Source of the DNA: Flavobacteriales bacterium
GTDB taxonomy: Bacteria > Bacteroidota > Bacteroidia > Flavobacteriales_D > Cryomorphaceae
Direction: 5' to 3'
NCBI GenBank assembly: GCA_022448105.1
Contig: JAKVAV010000003.1
Location: forward strand, 1-38,964
Length of the DNA: 38,964 bases
The translations under genes were made by a program, and so were the position numbers. Positions 9,406-18,320 of this stretch are shown here, piece after piece (position 1 is the stretch's first letter; each line of letters starts with the position of its first letter). Below the pieces are notes generated by a model. That model ran no database searches. It was not told the origin of the DNA and saw only the letters and a program-made list of their open reading frames with translations.

Positions 9406-11286
9406 CTATTGCGAAATGACTTCCAATTCACCTTGTTCTACTAATCTTTGAGAATTAACCGCAGTAGCCCTTATGATGTAAAAGTAAACTCCTTCACTCA
9501 ACTGGTCTTCAGGAGACCAGATGGAAGCAAACTCAAGATTGCTAACGTCTTGATTTTGTTCGTGGATGAGCTTGCCCCATCTATTGTAAATTTCGACCTC
9601 AAGAAAATCAATATTTTGAAGTAAAACCGCAAAATCATCATTGAAGCCATCAGAGTTAGGGGTGATGATGTTTGGGATTTTAATATCAATAAAGGGGTCT
9701 AGCTTGATAGTCACTATGGCGGTGTCTCTGCACGATGGGTCATTGTTCCATACAAGTTGAGTTAGCTCATAAGTTCCGTACTCCGCTAAAGTAAAATTGG
9801 TTAGAAAGGGTATGACTTCATCATTCAAGAAATAAATTACATCTGTGCGATTTGAACTCAGATCTGTAATAGCAACCTCAACCGGCGCAACTCCAGTGAT
9901 TGGATTTGCAGTAAAACCGGCCTCTACTAGCAATTCTTCTCCTATAGAGAATTCTTCGGTAAATACGCATTCATCTGGACTAGTTGCCGTAAGAATGTAA
10001 TCACCCGCGGTCAGCCCAGAAAAGGCACTATCAGTTTGGGCTTCCCCACCAATATCAAAAAAGTATGGTCCTCCTGTCCCTTGAATATTAGAGATTATCA
10101 ATTGTCCATCATTTTCTCCACAGATGGCATTTTGAGTATCTATATCGAGGTCGATGACATTTTCGGCCAGACCAACTTCCACAGTATCCGTACCTATGCA
10201 GTTGCCATCTGCCGCATCCACGTAATAAACACCCGGAGAAGAAATGACAATTGAATTACCCTCATTTTGATTTGACCACTCATACTCATATTGTTCGGGC
10301 AAGAATAATTCCTGCGAAGCGTCTGGACAAAGATTAAAGTCTTGCCCCAAGTTGATGTCGAGAACCTCAATATTCACTTGGGTAGATTGTGTGACAGTTT
10401 CACCACATAGATCGGTATAAGTCACTGTAAACACAGTTGTATCCTGCACAGTTGCAATCGGGTTTGCAATGAAAGGATCATCTAATAACTCGGCTGGCTC
10501 CCAGCTAAATTCTCCACTTCCATTGCTCGAAAATGTGAGCTCCACGCCATCACTTGGACAAGTTGAATATACTGGAGGCAGACCAAGAATGTTGGCATCA
10601 AGGCAAAGAACCATTTCCGCAACAGCTCCGCCGGTAGCTCCCGTAAACCCCCAAAAAACAATAGGATCGCCGTCAAAAACATCATTTACAAGATCTATGT
10701 TGGTTTCAATTCTCAATTCACAATCAAAGAAACAAACCAAGCGTTGATTCTCCGGATTCCATGAGATTCGAACTACGTGATCTTCCGAGTCTTCAATATT
10801 CTGAGATGTGGAGGATGCCTGAACTGGTCCTGCCAGATTTTGTGGGCTTTCGTGATCAACGGAGCCATCCCGAAGAATAGCCAAATGATCAAAAGTCGGA
10901 TCAGAACGATTCCCATTTTGCCAGATATCAAATTCTATCCCCACCGAAGGTTCGAACCCATCAAAACCTAAGCCTCCCCCATCTAATCCAAGAACTTCGT
11001 TTGAGACTTGCTGAAAGACAAATACCATTCCATCCGCACCAGCCGGATCATTGTTGTCAAAATTGGCAGTGAATTGTATATCAAAAGGCTCAGTTAAATT
11101 GACTTGTTCATTATACCAAATCGTTCCTATTTGATTATTTAACTCCGGAGTTAAAATGTAGCAATCATTACCGAGATCAGTGGCATCGCCATTAACGGTG
11201 TATGCCTGAGCAAAAATCAACTGACCGTTAAAAAGACAAAATGCAATAAACAATAGCCGATGCATTTTTAGAATTATGTTTGACAT
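9406..11286 (-). CDS. Lectin-domain surface protein with T9SS type B (gliding) C-terminal domain
   Basis: 626 residues. Signal peptide from MHRLLFIAFCLFNGQLIFAQ (the ATG at 11265 may be the true start; the frame begins at 11286). Residues about 28-232 form an L-type (legume-like) lectin domain: FTANFDNNDPAGADGMVFVF, VGIEFDIWQNGNRSDPTFDH, VRISWNPENQRLVCFFD. Two Ig/PKD-like segments follow (about 240-365 and 365-520), the first with FSSNGSGEFSWEP and the second ending in DLSSN..VIYFLNDE. The last 90 residues are the gliding-type CTD used by type B T9SS cargo: IPNIITPNSDGFNDDFAV, IYNRWGKLIHEQNQ, EGVYFYIIRA. The protein is therefore expected outside the cell, often released or held on the surface, binding glycans. 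The lectin ligand cannot be told from the sequence. Confidence 0.9.
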   Translation of the reverse strand: MSNIILKMHRLLFIAFCLFNGQLIFAQAYTVNGDATDLGNDCYILTPELNNQIGTIWYNEQVNLTEPFDIQFTANFDNNDPAGADGMVFVFQQVSNEVLGLDGGGLGFDGFEPSVGIEFDIWQNGNRSDPTFDHLAILRDGSVDHESPQNLAGPVQASSTSQNIEDSEDHVVRISWNPENQRLVCFFDCELRIETNIDLVNDVFDGDPIVFWGFTGATGGAVAEMVLCLDANILGLPPVYSTCPSDGVELTFSSNGSGEFSWEPAELLDDPFIANPIATVQDTTVFTVTYTDLCGETVTQSTQVNIEVLDINLGQDFNLCPDASQELFLPEQYEYEWSNQNEGNSIVISSPGVYYVDAADGNCIGTDTVEVGLAENVIDLDIDTQNAICGENDGQLIISNIQGTGGPYFFDIGGEAQTDSAFSGLTAGDYILTATSPDECVFTEEFSIGEELLVEAGFTANPITGVAPVEVAITDLSSNRTDVIYFLNDEVIPFLTNFTLAEYGTYELTQLVWNNDPSCRDTAIVTIKLDPFIDIKIPNIITPNSDGFNDDFAVLLQNIDFLEVEIYNRWGKLIHEQNQDVSNLEFASIWSPEDQLSEGVYFYIIRATAVNSQRLVEQGELEVISQ

Positions 11287-11573
11287 ACCATGAAGATACG
11301 CTTTTCAAAAACAAGAGCATAGCGACCAACTCAGGAATGTTTTCAGAATTAAATGCTTGAACATGGCTCTCCGAAACGGTATTTTCGGGGGAAAATGTAC
11401 ACTTAGATTTTTGAGTGTCGAGCGAAATACTCAATTTGCGTGCGAGAAATAGATCGTAAGATGAAACTTTCATTTTTTAAAAAACACTGTTAGTAAATCA
11501 TAAATTTTCAGTCCGACCACACTGTATTTCTCACTCGATTTTTACATTGGTAAAAAAACTGCTCGCCTAACTA

Positions 11574-12827
11574 ATGGACTTAGTGTCTGAATTCTCCTTT
11601 GCTTTCAATGAAAAGAGTGCATTTTTGCTCTTCTTCTTCCTCATTGGGATACTGTTCTCGGCGCTTACTCTAAGGTTGGGACTCCGACAAGAGGTACGAG
11701 CAAGCAAATGGCTCAGCCTTCTTCTTTTTTTATGCTCCATGTACATTACTCCATATGTGATGGGATATGCCGGATGGTATTCAGGTGGTATTAGCCGTGA
11801 AATTCTTTTTTATGTACCCTTTATGCAGGTCTTCTTAATCGGACCCGTAGTGTACTTCTATACAAAAAGCCTACTGAATGAAGGGTTTACTATTTCAAGG
11901 AAAGCGCTTTTTCATTTTGTTCCAGCAATTCTATATGCCTTCTACAGTTTGGTGGTATTCATTACCGATAAAATAGTGTTGGACGAGTTTTATTTCTATG
12001 CAGATGGTCGCGATAAAGATCTATCTGATTGGTATCAAGCCGCTGGTCTAATTTCCATGTCTCTCTATCTGATATTGAGTCTGAAATATTACACGCAGTA
12101 TAGAAAACAAATCTTCAATACATTGAGTTACGCCGACACTGTGCTGTTTCAGTGGATTAGAAATTTTTCCATAGCCTTTCTAGTCCTGATATTTCTTCGG
12201 GTGCTGTTCTTCATCACAAATCCTGATTGGGGAAATTTTGGGAATCAATTCTGGTACTATCTATCCTTCTCATTTGTCTTCACTTATGTGGCCATTGCGG
12301 GGTACAGCAATGTTATAAAGAGAGTAACCCTCAATGAATCAGGCCTTAAGCCATACAATGTATTTACACCTTACAGGGAAAAAAGGGAGGTTATAAGAAG
12401 CCAGCTTGCCGAAAACCAGAAATCTATTGATGCGGTCGCTACTCTCGAGGAACCACCTAAAGCTCAGATCTCGGACGAGCAGTTAGAGACCTGGAAGAAA
12501 AAATTGGACTCAGCAATGAGGAACAGATTGCTCTACAAAAACCCAAGGCTAAACTTAGCTGATGTGGCCCGTGAACTATGCACAAACACCAAAATGATCT
12601 CGACCGTGGTCAACCGAGGTTGGGATATGAACTTTAACGACTACGTTAATCAATTTAGGATAGAAGTTGTAGTAGAAAAGTTAATTAGAGGAGAACACAG
12701 AGACAAAACCTTGCTTGGTGTGGCATTAGAGTCTGGCTTTAACAGCAAGGCTACTTTCAATAGAGCTTTTAAGAAGATTACATCCAATTCACCTAAAGAA
12801 TACCTGAATTCACTTTCTCAAAAGTAG
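11574..12827 (+). CDS. Membrane-anchored AraC-family transcriptional regulator
   Basis: 417 residues. The first 240 or so hold about seven membrane helices (for example SAFLLFFFLIGILFSALTLR, IRNFSIAFLVLIFLRVLFF, FWYYLSFSFVFTYVAIAGYS). A charged linker follows, and the last 110 residues are an AraC/XylS DNA-binding domain: NPRLNLADVARELCTNTKMI, then FNDYVNQFRIEVVVEKL and GVALESGFNSKATFNRAFKK, with the usual SPKEYL close to the end. This fusion is common in Bacteroidota and is thought to sense signals at the membrane. The gene is followed 80 nt later by the serine hydrolase on the same strand, which may be its target or partner; that link is inferred from position only. Confidence 0.9.
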   Translation: MDLVSEFSFAFNEKSAFLLFFFLIGILFSALTLRLGLRQEVRASKWLSLLLFLCSMYITPYVMGYAGWYSGGISREILFYVPFMQVFLIGPVVYFYTKSLLNEGFTISRKALFHFVPAILYAFYSLVVFITDKIVLDEFYFYADGRDKDLSDWYQAAGLISMSLYLILSLKYYTQYRKQIFNTLSYADTVLFQWIRNFSIAFLVLIFLRVLFFITNPDWGNFGNQFWYYLSFSFVFTYVAIAGYSNVIKRVTLNESGLKPYNVFTPYREKREVIRSQLAENQKSIDAVATLEEPPKAQISDEQLETWKKKLDSAMRNRLLYKNPRLNLADVARELCTNTKMISTVVNRGWDMNFNDYVNQFRIEVVVEKLIRGEHRDKTLLGVALESGFNSKATFNRAFKKITSNSPKEYLNSLSQK

Positions 12828-12907
12828 GTCTCAAATCGAGATTTGCAGCGACGAGTGCCAATATGAAGGGCATTTTTGACCGGTAAATCAATTATACCAC
12901 AAGCATC

Positions 12908-15028
12908 ATGCAACGACTTTTACTCATATCATTTTTACTTTGGTCAATCTTTAGCCACGCTCAAGAGGTAAGTCTAGAGTCTATTGTCAATTCTAAATCT
13001 AGTGAGGAAGATCCTGCGGTTTTAGCAGGTGTAGTGCAGAATGGTGAAATCATTTTCAGAACCATCAGAGGAATGGCAAATTTAGAGCATCAAATCAAGG
13101 CAGATGAAAATACGCGCTCTAATATTGCCTCTACTGCAAAGCAATTTACAGCTTTGATGGTATTAGATCTTTCTCAAAAAGGAAAACTAAATCTTGAGGA
13201 AGATATCAGGAAGTATTTTCCCAATCTCTACCCCGATATCAAGGAAGAGATCAAAATTCGACACCTCTTAAATCACACCAGCGGAATTAGGGATTATTGC
13301 GATTTATTGGGCCTTAAAGGAAAGGCATGGTGGAGAAGGGTGGGACTGGACAACGATGATGTTTTGAAACTGATCTCCAAACAAAATACAATAGCATTCC
13401 CACCGGGAAGCAGCTACGAATACAGCAATACCGGCTACATTCTTTTGGCGGAAATAGTTGCCAAAGTCACCGACCAAGACTTCGTAGAATACTCCACTAA
13501 GTTTTTTCAGAAGCTTGGAATGAACCAAACCGCCTTTCCAGAAGACTACATGAAGGTCATACCAAACCAAGCATCTCCCTATTCTGATTGGGGTGATGGC
13601 GTGTTCCAAAAATATCCATCAGTAACAAGTACTTATGGAGAAGGATTTCTATACACCACGCTTGACGATCAACTTCACTATGAACAACTGCTGCAAAATG
13701 CCCAACTCGATGGAAATGAGCTCCTCATCCAAAGTCAGCAGTCAATACCCAACAACGACATTGAAACCTACGGATTCGGGTTAGAATTTTCAAAAAGAGC
13801 AGGATATTGGGCAATTCATCATGAAGGTGCTACGGGTTCTTACAGCTGTCAAACAATCAGATTTCCTGAGCAGAGACTAAGCGTGTTCGTTATGACAAAT
13901 AACAGCAGAGTATGGAGTTACGGACTAGCAGAAGAACTGGCAATAGCATGCCTACCGGCAAACGAAGAGGAAGACAATGAGCAAAGCATTAGGTATTCTC
14001 CAAAACTTGATATGGTTCCAAAAAAGAAACTCTCTCATGAAGTTTTAGGCGAGTATAACTCAGAGTCAGGAACTCTAATTCGGGTATTGAAAGAAGAAGG
14101 AAATGTAGTCTGGAAGATAAAAAACAGAGGTTCAATTCCGCTGGTCAAAGAATCAGAAAACCTCTACCATGCAGGATATGATGCGAGTTTGAAAATCGGT
14201 TTCTTTGAAAATGAAGCCGTTGTTTTAGACAATGCTGGAGGAGCTACAATTTATCCAAGAATTGAAAACAATGAACCAAGTTTAGCTGATTATCAGAGCT
14301 TTGTCGGCGAGTATTTCAACGATGAACTAGAGACCAGAATGGTTTTTTCTCTTCAAGGAAACGACTTAATGGTAATGATGGATGACTGGAAAGATCCCAA
14401 TGTGGTCGATGTTGCGAATAGAGATATTCTCTATGAAGGAGGAACCGTTGCCAATGTGGAAAGAGATCAATTCAACCGAGTTGTAGCGATGCGTGTAGAT
14501 CATGGCCGAGCCAAAAATATTCGATTCGCCAAAAAAACCAACCGGCAATTTCAGCCTACCATACCAACTGCCGATGGAAGTATTAGTGTGACCACAATTG
14601 GTTCTATAGACGGATCAGCCTCTGATATACTGCTGACAAAAAATTACGAAAATGGCAATGAGATTTGGTCCAAACAATTTGGCGGGTCGAACTACGATAA
14701 GGCAAACTCAATAGTGGAAACTAAGGATGGCTACCTCATCGTGGGTTCTACCAGTTCGTTCGGAAAAGGAAACTACGATATGTTGGTAATCAAGACTGAC
14801 AAAAATGGAAAAAAGCAATGGCAAAATACATTTGGAAACTTTCTGAACGAATATGGCTATATCGCTGAAATAACAGAGGATGGCTACTTAATTAAAGGAT
14901 CTATCCAACAGTGTGAAGGCGAAAATGTGCATGATGGTCCTTGTTCTATGAATGTTTGGGTGGTTAATATTGACAAAAAAGGACAAGAAATTTCAAGTGA
15001 GGTATTAGAAGAAATGACAAACGACTGA
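12908..15028 (+). CDS. Secreted class C beta-lactamase-like serine hydrolase with C-terminal repeats
   Basis: 706 residues with signal peptide MQRLLLISFLLWSIFSHAQ. The beta-lactamase/penicillin-binding fold carries the S-x-x-K motif (S75-T-A-K78), the Y-x-N motif (Y172-S-N174) and a late HHEGATGSY segment in the place of the K-T-G box, so it should be a catalytically competent esterase, peptidase or D-aminopeptidase-like enzyme. Residues about 360-545 look like the lipocalin-type domain often attached to these enzymes (LGEYNSESGTLIRV, FVGEYFNDELETRM). The last 120 residues have two repeats of a propeller-like unit (EIWSKQFGGSNYDKANSIVE, KQWQNTFGNFLNEYGY), a rare addition. Substrate unknown; no evidence for antibiotic resistance. 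Acts in the periplasm or outside. Confidence 0.88.
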   Translation: MQRLLLISFLLWSIFSHAQEVSLESIVNSKSSEEDPAVLAGVVQNGEIIFRTIRGMANLEHQIKADENTRSNIASTAKQFTALMVLDLSQKGKLNLEEDIRKYFPNLYPDIKEEIKIRHLLNHTSGIRDYCDLLGLKGKAWWRRVGLDNDDVLKLISKQNTIAFPPGSSYEYSNTGYILLAEIVAKVTDQDFVEYSTKFFQKLGMNQTAFPEDYMKVIPNQASPYSDWGDGVFQKYPSVTSTYGEGFLYTTLDDQLHYEQLLQNAQLDGNELLIQSQQSIPNNDIETYGFGLEFSKRAGYWAIHHEGATGSYSCQTIRFPEQRLSVFVMTNNSRVWSYGLAEELAIACLPANEEEDNEQSIRYSPKLDMVPKKKLSHEVLGEYNSESGTLIRVLKEEGNVVWKIKNRGSIPLVKESENLYHAGYDASLKIGFFENEAVVLDNAGGATIYPRIENNEPSLADYQSFVGEYFNDELETRMVFSLQGNDLMVMMDDWKDPNVVDVANRDILYEGGTVANVERDQFNRVVAMRVDHGRAKNIRFAKKTNRQFQPTIPTADGSISVTTIGSIDGSASDILLTKNYENGNEIWSKQFGGSNYDKANSIVETKDGYLIVGSTSSFGKGNYDMLVIKTDKNGKKQWQNTFGNFLNEYGYIAEITEDGYLIKGSIQQCEGENVHDGPCSMNVWVVNIDKKGQEISSEVLEEMTND

Positions 15029-15673
15029 GGAATAAAGACGAACCAATAACCCCCCATTTAGGCAAAGGAAGAAACCACCTTGAAGTGCCCATTTGTTTGT
15101 ATCAAAACTCAGTATTTTCTATTATTTCTTGCACTTCTGGTTTCCTTAAGACTTTGACTTATTTCTAGCTGTTCTATGTACGATGTAACGTTTCATTTTA
15201 GCTACTTTTTGTCTGTATTCTATGCTAATTGAGTGTTAAGAAGATCATTTCCCATTTTGAGGCCGATATCCTATGTTGTTAAACTTACCTTAAATTGGGC
15301 TAAGGACTTCACAGAGTTATACTCCGATTGTTATGGCGTTAAGATGAATAAGGGTCTCTGGCGTCTCTATTGTCTTTTTTAAAATTTGCTAATTCTTGAA
15401 AACTGAAAAAGCCTTTAGCTGTACCTCTTGATCTTGGAATAGCTCACTGAGCTTTTTCGAAAGGAGCTCGGGCAAGGAAGCATGATAATCGCGGTCAAAG
15501 AGAGGAGAGACTATCATCCTAAATTTATATTCAGCCCTTCTCTTTGTATCGTACTTGTTTTAATTACCTGCATTTCAACCTCTTACTGTCATTAAAGAGG
15601 TATCAAAGAGTTTATTGTTCAAAGGATGTAGTCTTTCACTTCTTCATTGAATAGATAGACTGATGTGAAGTGA
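15029..15673. other. Intergenic stretch downstream of two convergent units
   Basis: 645 nt between the serine hydrolase and paaD. No intact gene is supported apart from the short minus-strand frame listed separately. No obvious terminator hairpin was found. Confidence 0.4.
15389..15556 (-). pseudogene. Short protein-like frame, possible gene remnant
   Basis: Minus-strand frame of 55 codons ending in TAG at 15389. It reads as plausible protein (for example RAEYKFRMIVSPLFDRDYHA and LPELLSKKLSELFQDQEVQL). The only ATG is at 15517, leaving 42 residues; an in-frame TAA lies upstream of 15556. I do not recognise the family. It could be the 3' remnant of a lost gene downstream of paaD or a small gene of its own. 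Confidence 0.3.
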
Positions 15674-16249
15674 TTACTTCAGACACTTAAAATAATCGAA
15701 AGGCTCGTGGCAATCATCGCATTGAAAAAGCGCCTTGCAAGCTGTTGAACCAAACTGGCTTACTTTTCGTGTGTTAGTGCTACCGCAGTTGGTGCATTTT
15801 ACAATGCGAGCATTTCCGAGGAGAGCTTCTTTATCTGACAATTCGCTGAGTGGACGAGCAATTCCGTATTCCTCCATTTTCTGGAGTCCTTCCTCGCTAA
15901 TCCAATCGGTGCTCCATGCCGGACTTAAAACCAGCTGTACTTCAACTTGTTTTCCAAGCTTTTCAAAAACAGCTTTGAGGTCATCACCGAGAACATCCAT
16001 TGCTGGACATCCAGAATAAGTTGGCGTAAGCTTGATGTGAATGACACCGTCTACCTCAATGGCTTCACGAATTACACCAAGGTCCAAAACAGTGAGTACG
16101 GGAATTTCTGGATCAGAAACTTGATGAAGGATTTGTTTTAAATGCTCGTCAATTTTCGGCTGAGTAAAAGAGTTGATCCTGCGCAGGTGGCTTCCGGCAG
16201 ATCCCCAAGTTTTGATATTTTCGCTCGCGCTAAACACAGTACTCACCAC
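15674..16249 (-). CDS. paaD: PaaD, phenylacetyl-CoA epoxidase maturation protein
   Basis: 191 residues, GTG start overlapping the paaC stop by a few bases (translational coupling). Residues about 35-125 are an MIP18/DUF59-type domain (VSDPEIPVLTVLDLGVIREA, YSGCPAMDVLGDDLKAVFE), and the C-terminus has the zinc-finger-like CTNCGSTNTRKVSQFGST..CKALFQCDDCHEPFDYFKC pattern typical of PaaD. It is thought to help assemble the iron centre or Fe-S cluster of the PaaABCE complex. It is last in the paa operon and is a little longer at the N-terminus than the proteobacterial protein. No lower-pathway paa gene follows it. Confidence 0.95.
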   Translation of the reverse strand: MVSTVFSASENIKTWGSAGSHLRRINSFTQPKIDEHLKQILHQVSDPEIPVLTVLDLGVIREAIEVDGVIHIKLTPTYSGCPAMDVLGDDLKAVFEKLGKQVEVQLVLSPAWSTDWISEEGLQKMEEYGIARPLSELSDKEALLGNARIVKCTNCGSTNTRKVSQFGSTACKALFQCDDCHEPFDYFKCLK

Positions 16250-16992
16250 TCCATATTTGGATATGCTCGCTGCATATATTGCAAATCGGTAAGTAAGTAA
16301 CCTAGATGTTCGCTGTGAACGCCTTTCTTCCCTCCATAAATGAAATATTTTCTTTCCGGCACGTCTAGTGTCGCTTCGGATAACAGCTCAAACACCTGCT
16401 CATAGTAGGCCTCTTTGAGAGCCGACAAATCTACGGCCACGCGATTTTCAATCAAGTCAGTACCCACGCCAGTCATGTCGAACAGCTCATCAACATAAGG
16501 CCACAAATCGCAGATGGCTTCTTGCATCTTTCCGCGACTCTCATTGGTTCCGTCACCAAGTCTTTTCACCCAGTCACCTGAAAATCTCTTGTGATAACTC
16601 ACTTCCTTGATAGCCTTTTTCGCAATAGCCGCAAGTATTTCATCGGCAGAGCCTTGTAGTTCACTTAAGAACAAATAGTGATAGGTGTCCCAGAGATACT
16701 GGCGTCCGATAACGTATCCAAAGTGTTCATTCGGCTGCTCAACAAGAAGACAGTTTTTGTACTCTTTCTCTAAACGGAGGAAAGCAATATCATCTTCTGT
16801 TCTTCCTTTGCCTTCGATTTCCGCAGCGTACTGGTAATAGCTTCTTGTTTGGCCAATTAGGTCGAGAGAGATATTGGTGACAGCAATGTCGGTCTCCAAA
16901 CTAGGGCCGTGCCCGCAGAGTTCACCAAGACGCTGCCCGAGGATTAGGCAATTATCGGCAATGGTCAATATGTAATTGTAAAGATTATCCAT
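16243..16992 (-). CDS. paaC: PaaC, structural subunit of ring-1,2-phenylacetyl-CoA epoxidase
   Basis: 249 residues from ATG at 16992; a GTG four codons upstream also fits but the ATG (MDNLYNYILTIADNCLILGQ) matches the family start. Ferritin-like helical protein: RLGELCGHGPSLETDIAVTN, DLIGQTRSYYQYAAEIEGKG, and AIKEVSYHKRFSGDWVKRLG. Known PaaC forms a stable heterodimer with the catalytic PaaA and itself lacks a complete di-iron site. Length is as expected (E. coli about 248). Its stop overlaps the paaD start and it follows paaB by about 17 nt. Confidence 0.96.
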   Translation of the reverse strand: MDNLYNYILTIADNCLILGQRLGELCGHGPSLETDIAVTNISLDLIGQTRSYYQYAAEIEGKGRTEDDIAFLRLEKEYKNCLLVEQPNEHFGYVIGRQYLWDTYHYLFLSELQGSADEILAAIAKKAIKEVSYHKRFSGDWVKRLGDGTNESRGKMQEAICDLWPYVDELFDMTGVGTDLIENRVAVDLSALKEAYYEQVFELLSEATLDVPERKYFIYGGKKGVHSEHLGYLLTDLQYMQRAYPNMEW

Positions 16993-17009
16993 CGTTGAAA
17001 CCACTATGA

Positions 17010-17294
17010 TTACATGTGTTTTAGCTCATCTGGCAACTTATAAAAAGTGGGATGTCGATAGACTTTATCTTGAGCCGGTTCAAAAAGTTCACCATTGTTC
17101 TCGGGATTGCTGGCGGTGATATTTTTACTTTCAACGACCCAAATGCTCACTCCCTCCATGCGGCGGGTATATACATCGCGGGCATTCTCAAGTGCCATTT
17201 CAGCATCAGCTGCCCTGAGGCTACCAAAATGTCTATGCTCGAGTCCATTTTTACTCCTAACGAATACTTCCCAGAGCGGCCAAGTCTTTTTCAT
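17010..17294 (-). CDS. paaB: PaaB, small subunit of phenylacetyl-CoA epoxidase
   Basis: 94 residues from ATG at 17294 (MKKTWPLWEVFVRSKNGLEH). The open frame extends upstream into paaA, but the internal ATG matches the normal PaaB start and length (about 95) and leaves 16 nt between the genes. Conserved pattern: HFGSLRAADAEMALENARDV and EGVSIWVVESKNITASNPEN. PaaB bridges PaaAC dimers and is needed for activity of the complex although it has no cofactor. Confidence 0.96.
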   Translation of the reverse strand: MKKTWPLWEVFVRSKNGLEHRHFGSLRAADAEMALENARDVYTRRMEGVSIWVVESKNITASNPENNGELFEPAQDKVYRHPTFYKLPDELKHM

Positions 17295-17310
17295 AATCCT
17301 TTTTGTGAAA

Positions 17311-18279
17311 TTAGCTTGCAATTTTTGATTCCGTTTGCTCTCCCAGCTCTTTCTTATCGCTGTATGCAAGTGCCGCATCCCTAACCCAAGCACCTCTCTC
17401 CCAAGCTCCTACTCTATCTTTAATTCTCTTCTTGTTGCAAGGACCGTGGCCTTTGACGACTTGCCAAAACTCGTCCCAATTTATTTCACCAAAATCATAA
17501 TGCTTTCTTTCTGCGTTCCACTTAAGGTCAGGATCGGGAATATTAATACCCAAAATCTCGGCCTGAGGAACAGTTTGGTCTACAAACTGCTGGCGCAGTT
17601 CGTCGTTTGTCTTGCGCTTAAGCTTCCACTTCATACTTTGCTCGGTATGTGTGCTTTCGTCGTCGGTTGGGCCAAACATCATGAGACTTGGCCACCACCA
17701 ACGGTTAAGCGCATCTTGTGCCATCTCCTTTTGCGCTGGTGTTCCTTTACAAAGCTTTAGTAGGCTCTCGAAGCCTTGACGTTGATGAAAACTCTCTTCT
17801 TTACAAACCCTCACCATTGCCCTTGCATAAGGGCCATAAGAGGTATTACAAAGCGGCACTTGATTAATGATAGCTGCACCGTCTACCAGCCAACCGATGG
17901 CTCCCATATCAGCCCAAGTAAGCGTTGGATAATTAAATATAGACGAATACTTGGCTTTCCCAGTGTGGAGTTGATCGTAAAGTTCTTCGCGGGAAATTCC
18001 TAGAGTTTCACATGCCGAGTAGAGGTATAAGCCATGTCCAGCTTCATCCTGAACTTTGGCCAGCAGAGCTGCTTTTCTTCTCAATGAGGGCGCTCTGGTG
18101 ATCCAATTTCCTTCGGGAAGCATCCCCACAATTTCGGAGTGTGCGTGCTGACTGATCTGGCGGATATGTGTTTTGCGGTACTTCTCCGGCATCCAATCTT
18201 TCGGTTCAATTTTTTCGTCACGGGCTATCCTTGCTTCAAAAATATCTTCGAGGTTTTTTACTTCATTCTCGCTCATCAC
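17311..18279 (-). CDS. paaA: PaaA, catalytic di-iron subunit of phenylacetyl-CoA epoxidase
   Basis: 322 residues. Ferritin-like bacterial multicomponent oxygenase fold with the carboxylate/histidine ligand helices visible: [40 protein letters not shown] (E-x-x-H), [17 protein letters not shown] (E-x-x-H). It turns phenylacetyl-CoA into the ring-1,2-epoxide using O2 and electrons from PaaE. The length is typical. It follows paaE by about 40 nt and precedes paaB by 16 nt. Confidence 0.97.
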   Translation of the reverse strand: MMSENEVKNLEDIFEARIARDEKIEPKDWMPEKYRKTHIRQISQHAHSEIVGMLPEGNWITRAPSLRRKAALLAKVQDEAGHGLYLYSACETLGISREELYDQLHTGKAKYSSIFNYPTLTWADMGAIGWLVDGAAIINQVPLCNTSYGPYARAMVRVCKEESFHQRQGFESLLKLCKGTPAQKEMAQDALNRWWWPSLMMFGPTDDESTHTEQSMKWKLKRKTNDELRQQFVDQTVPQAEILGINIPDPDLKWNAERKHYDFGEINWDEFWQVVKGHGPCNKKRIKDRVGAWERGAWVRDAALAYSDKKELGEQTESKIAS

Positions 18280-18320
18280 TTCATCATTTAAATCAAAAAT
18301 TCATTTATCAATTCATAAAT

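Noticed and set aside
10930-10960. GGTTCGAACCC, which looks like a tRNA T-loop
   Set aside because: It lies inside the lectin-protein coding sequence and no acceptor or anticodon stem can be drawn around it.
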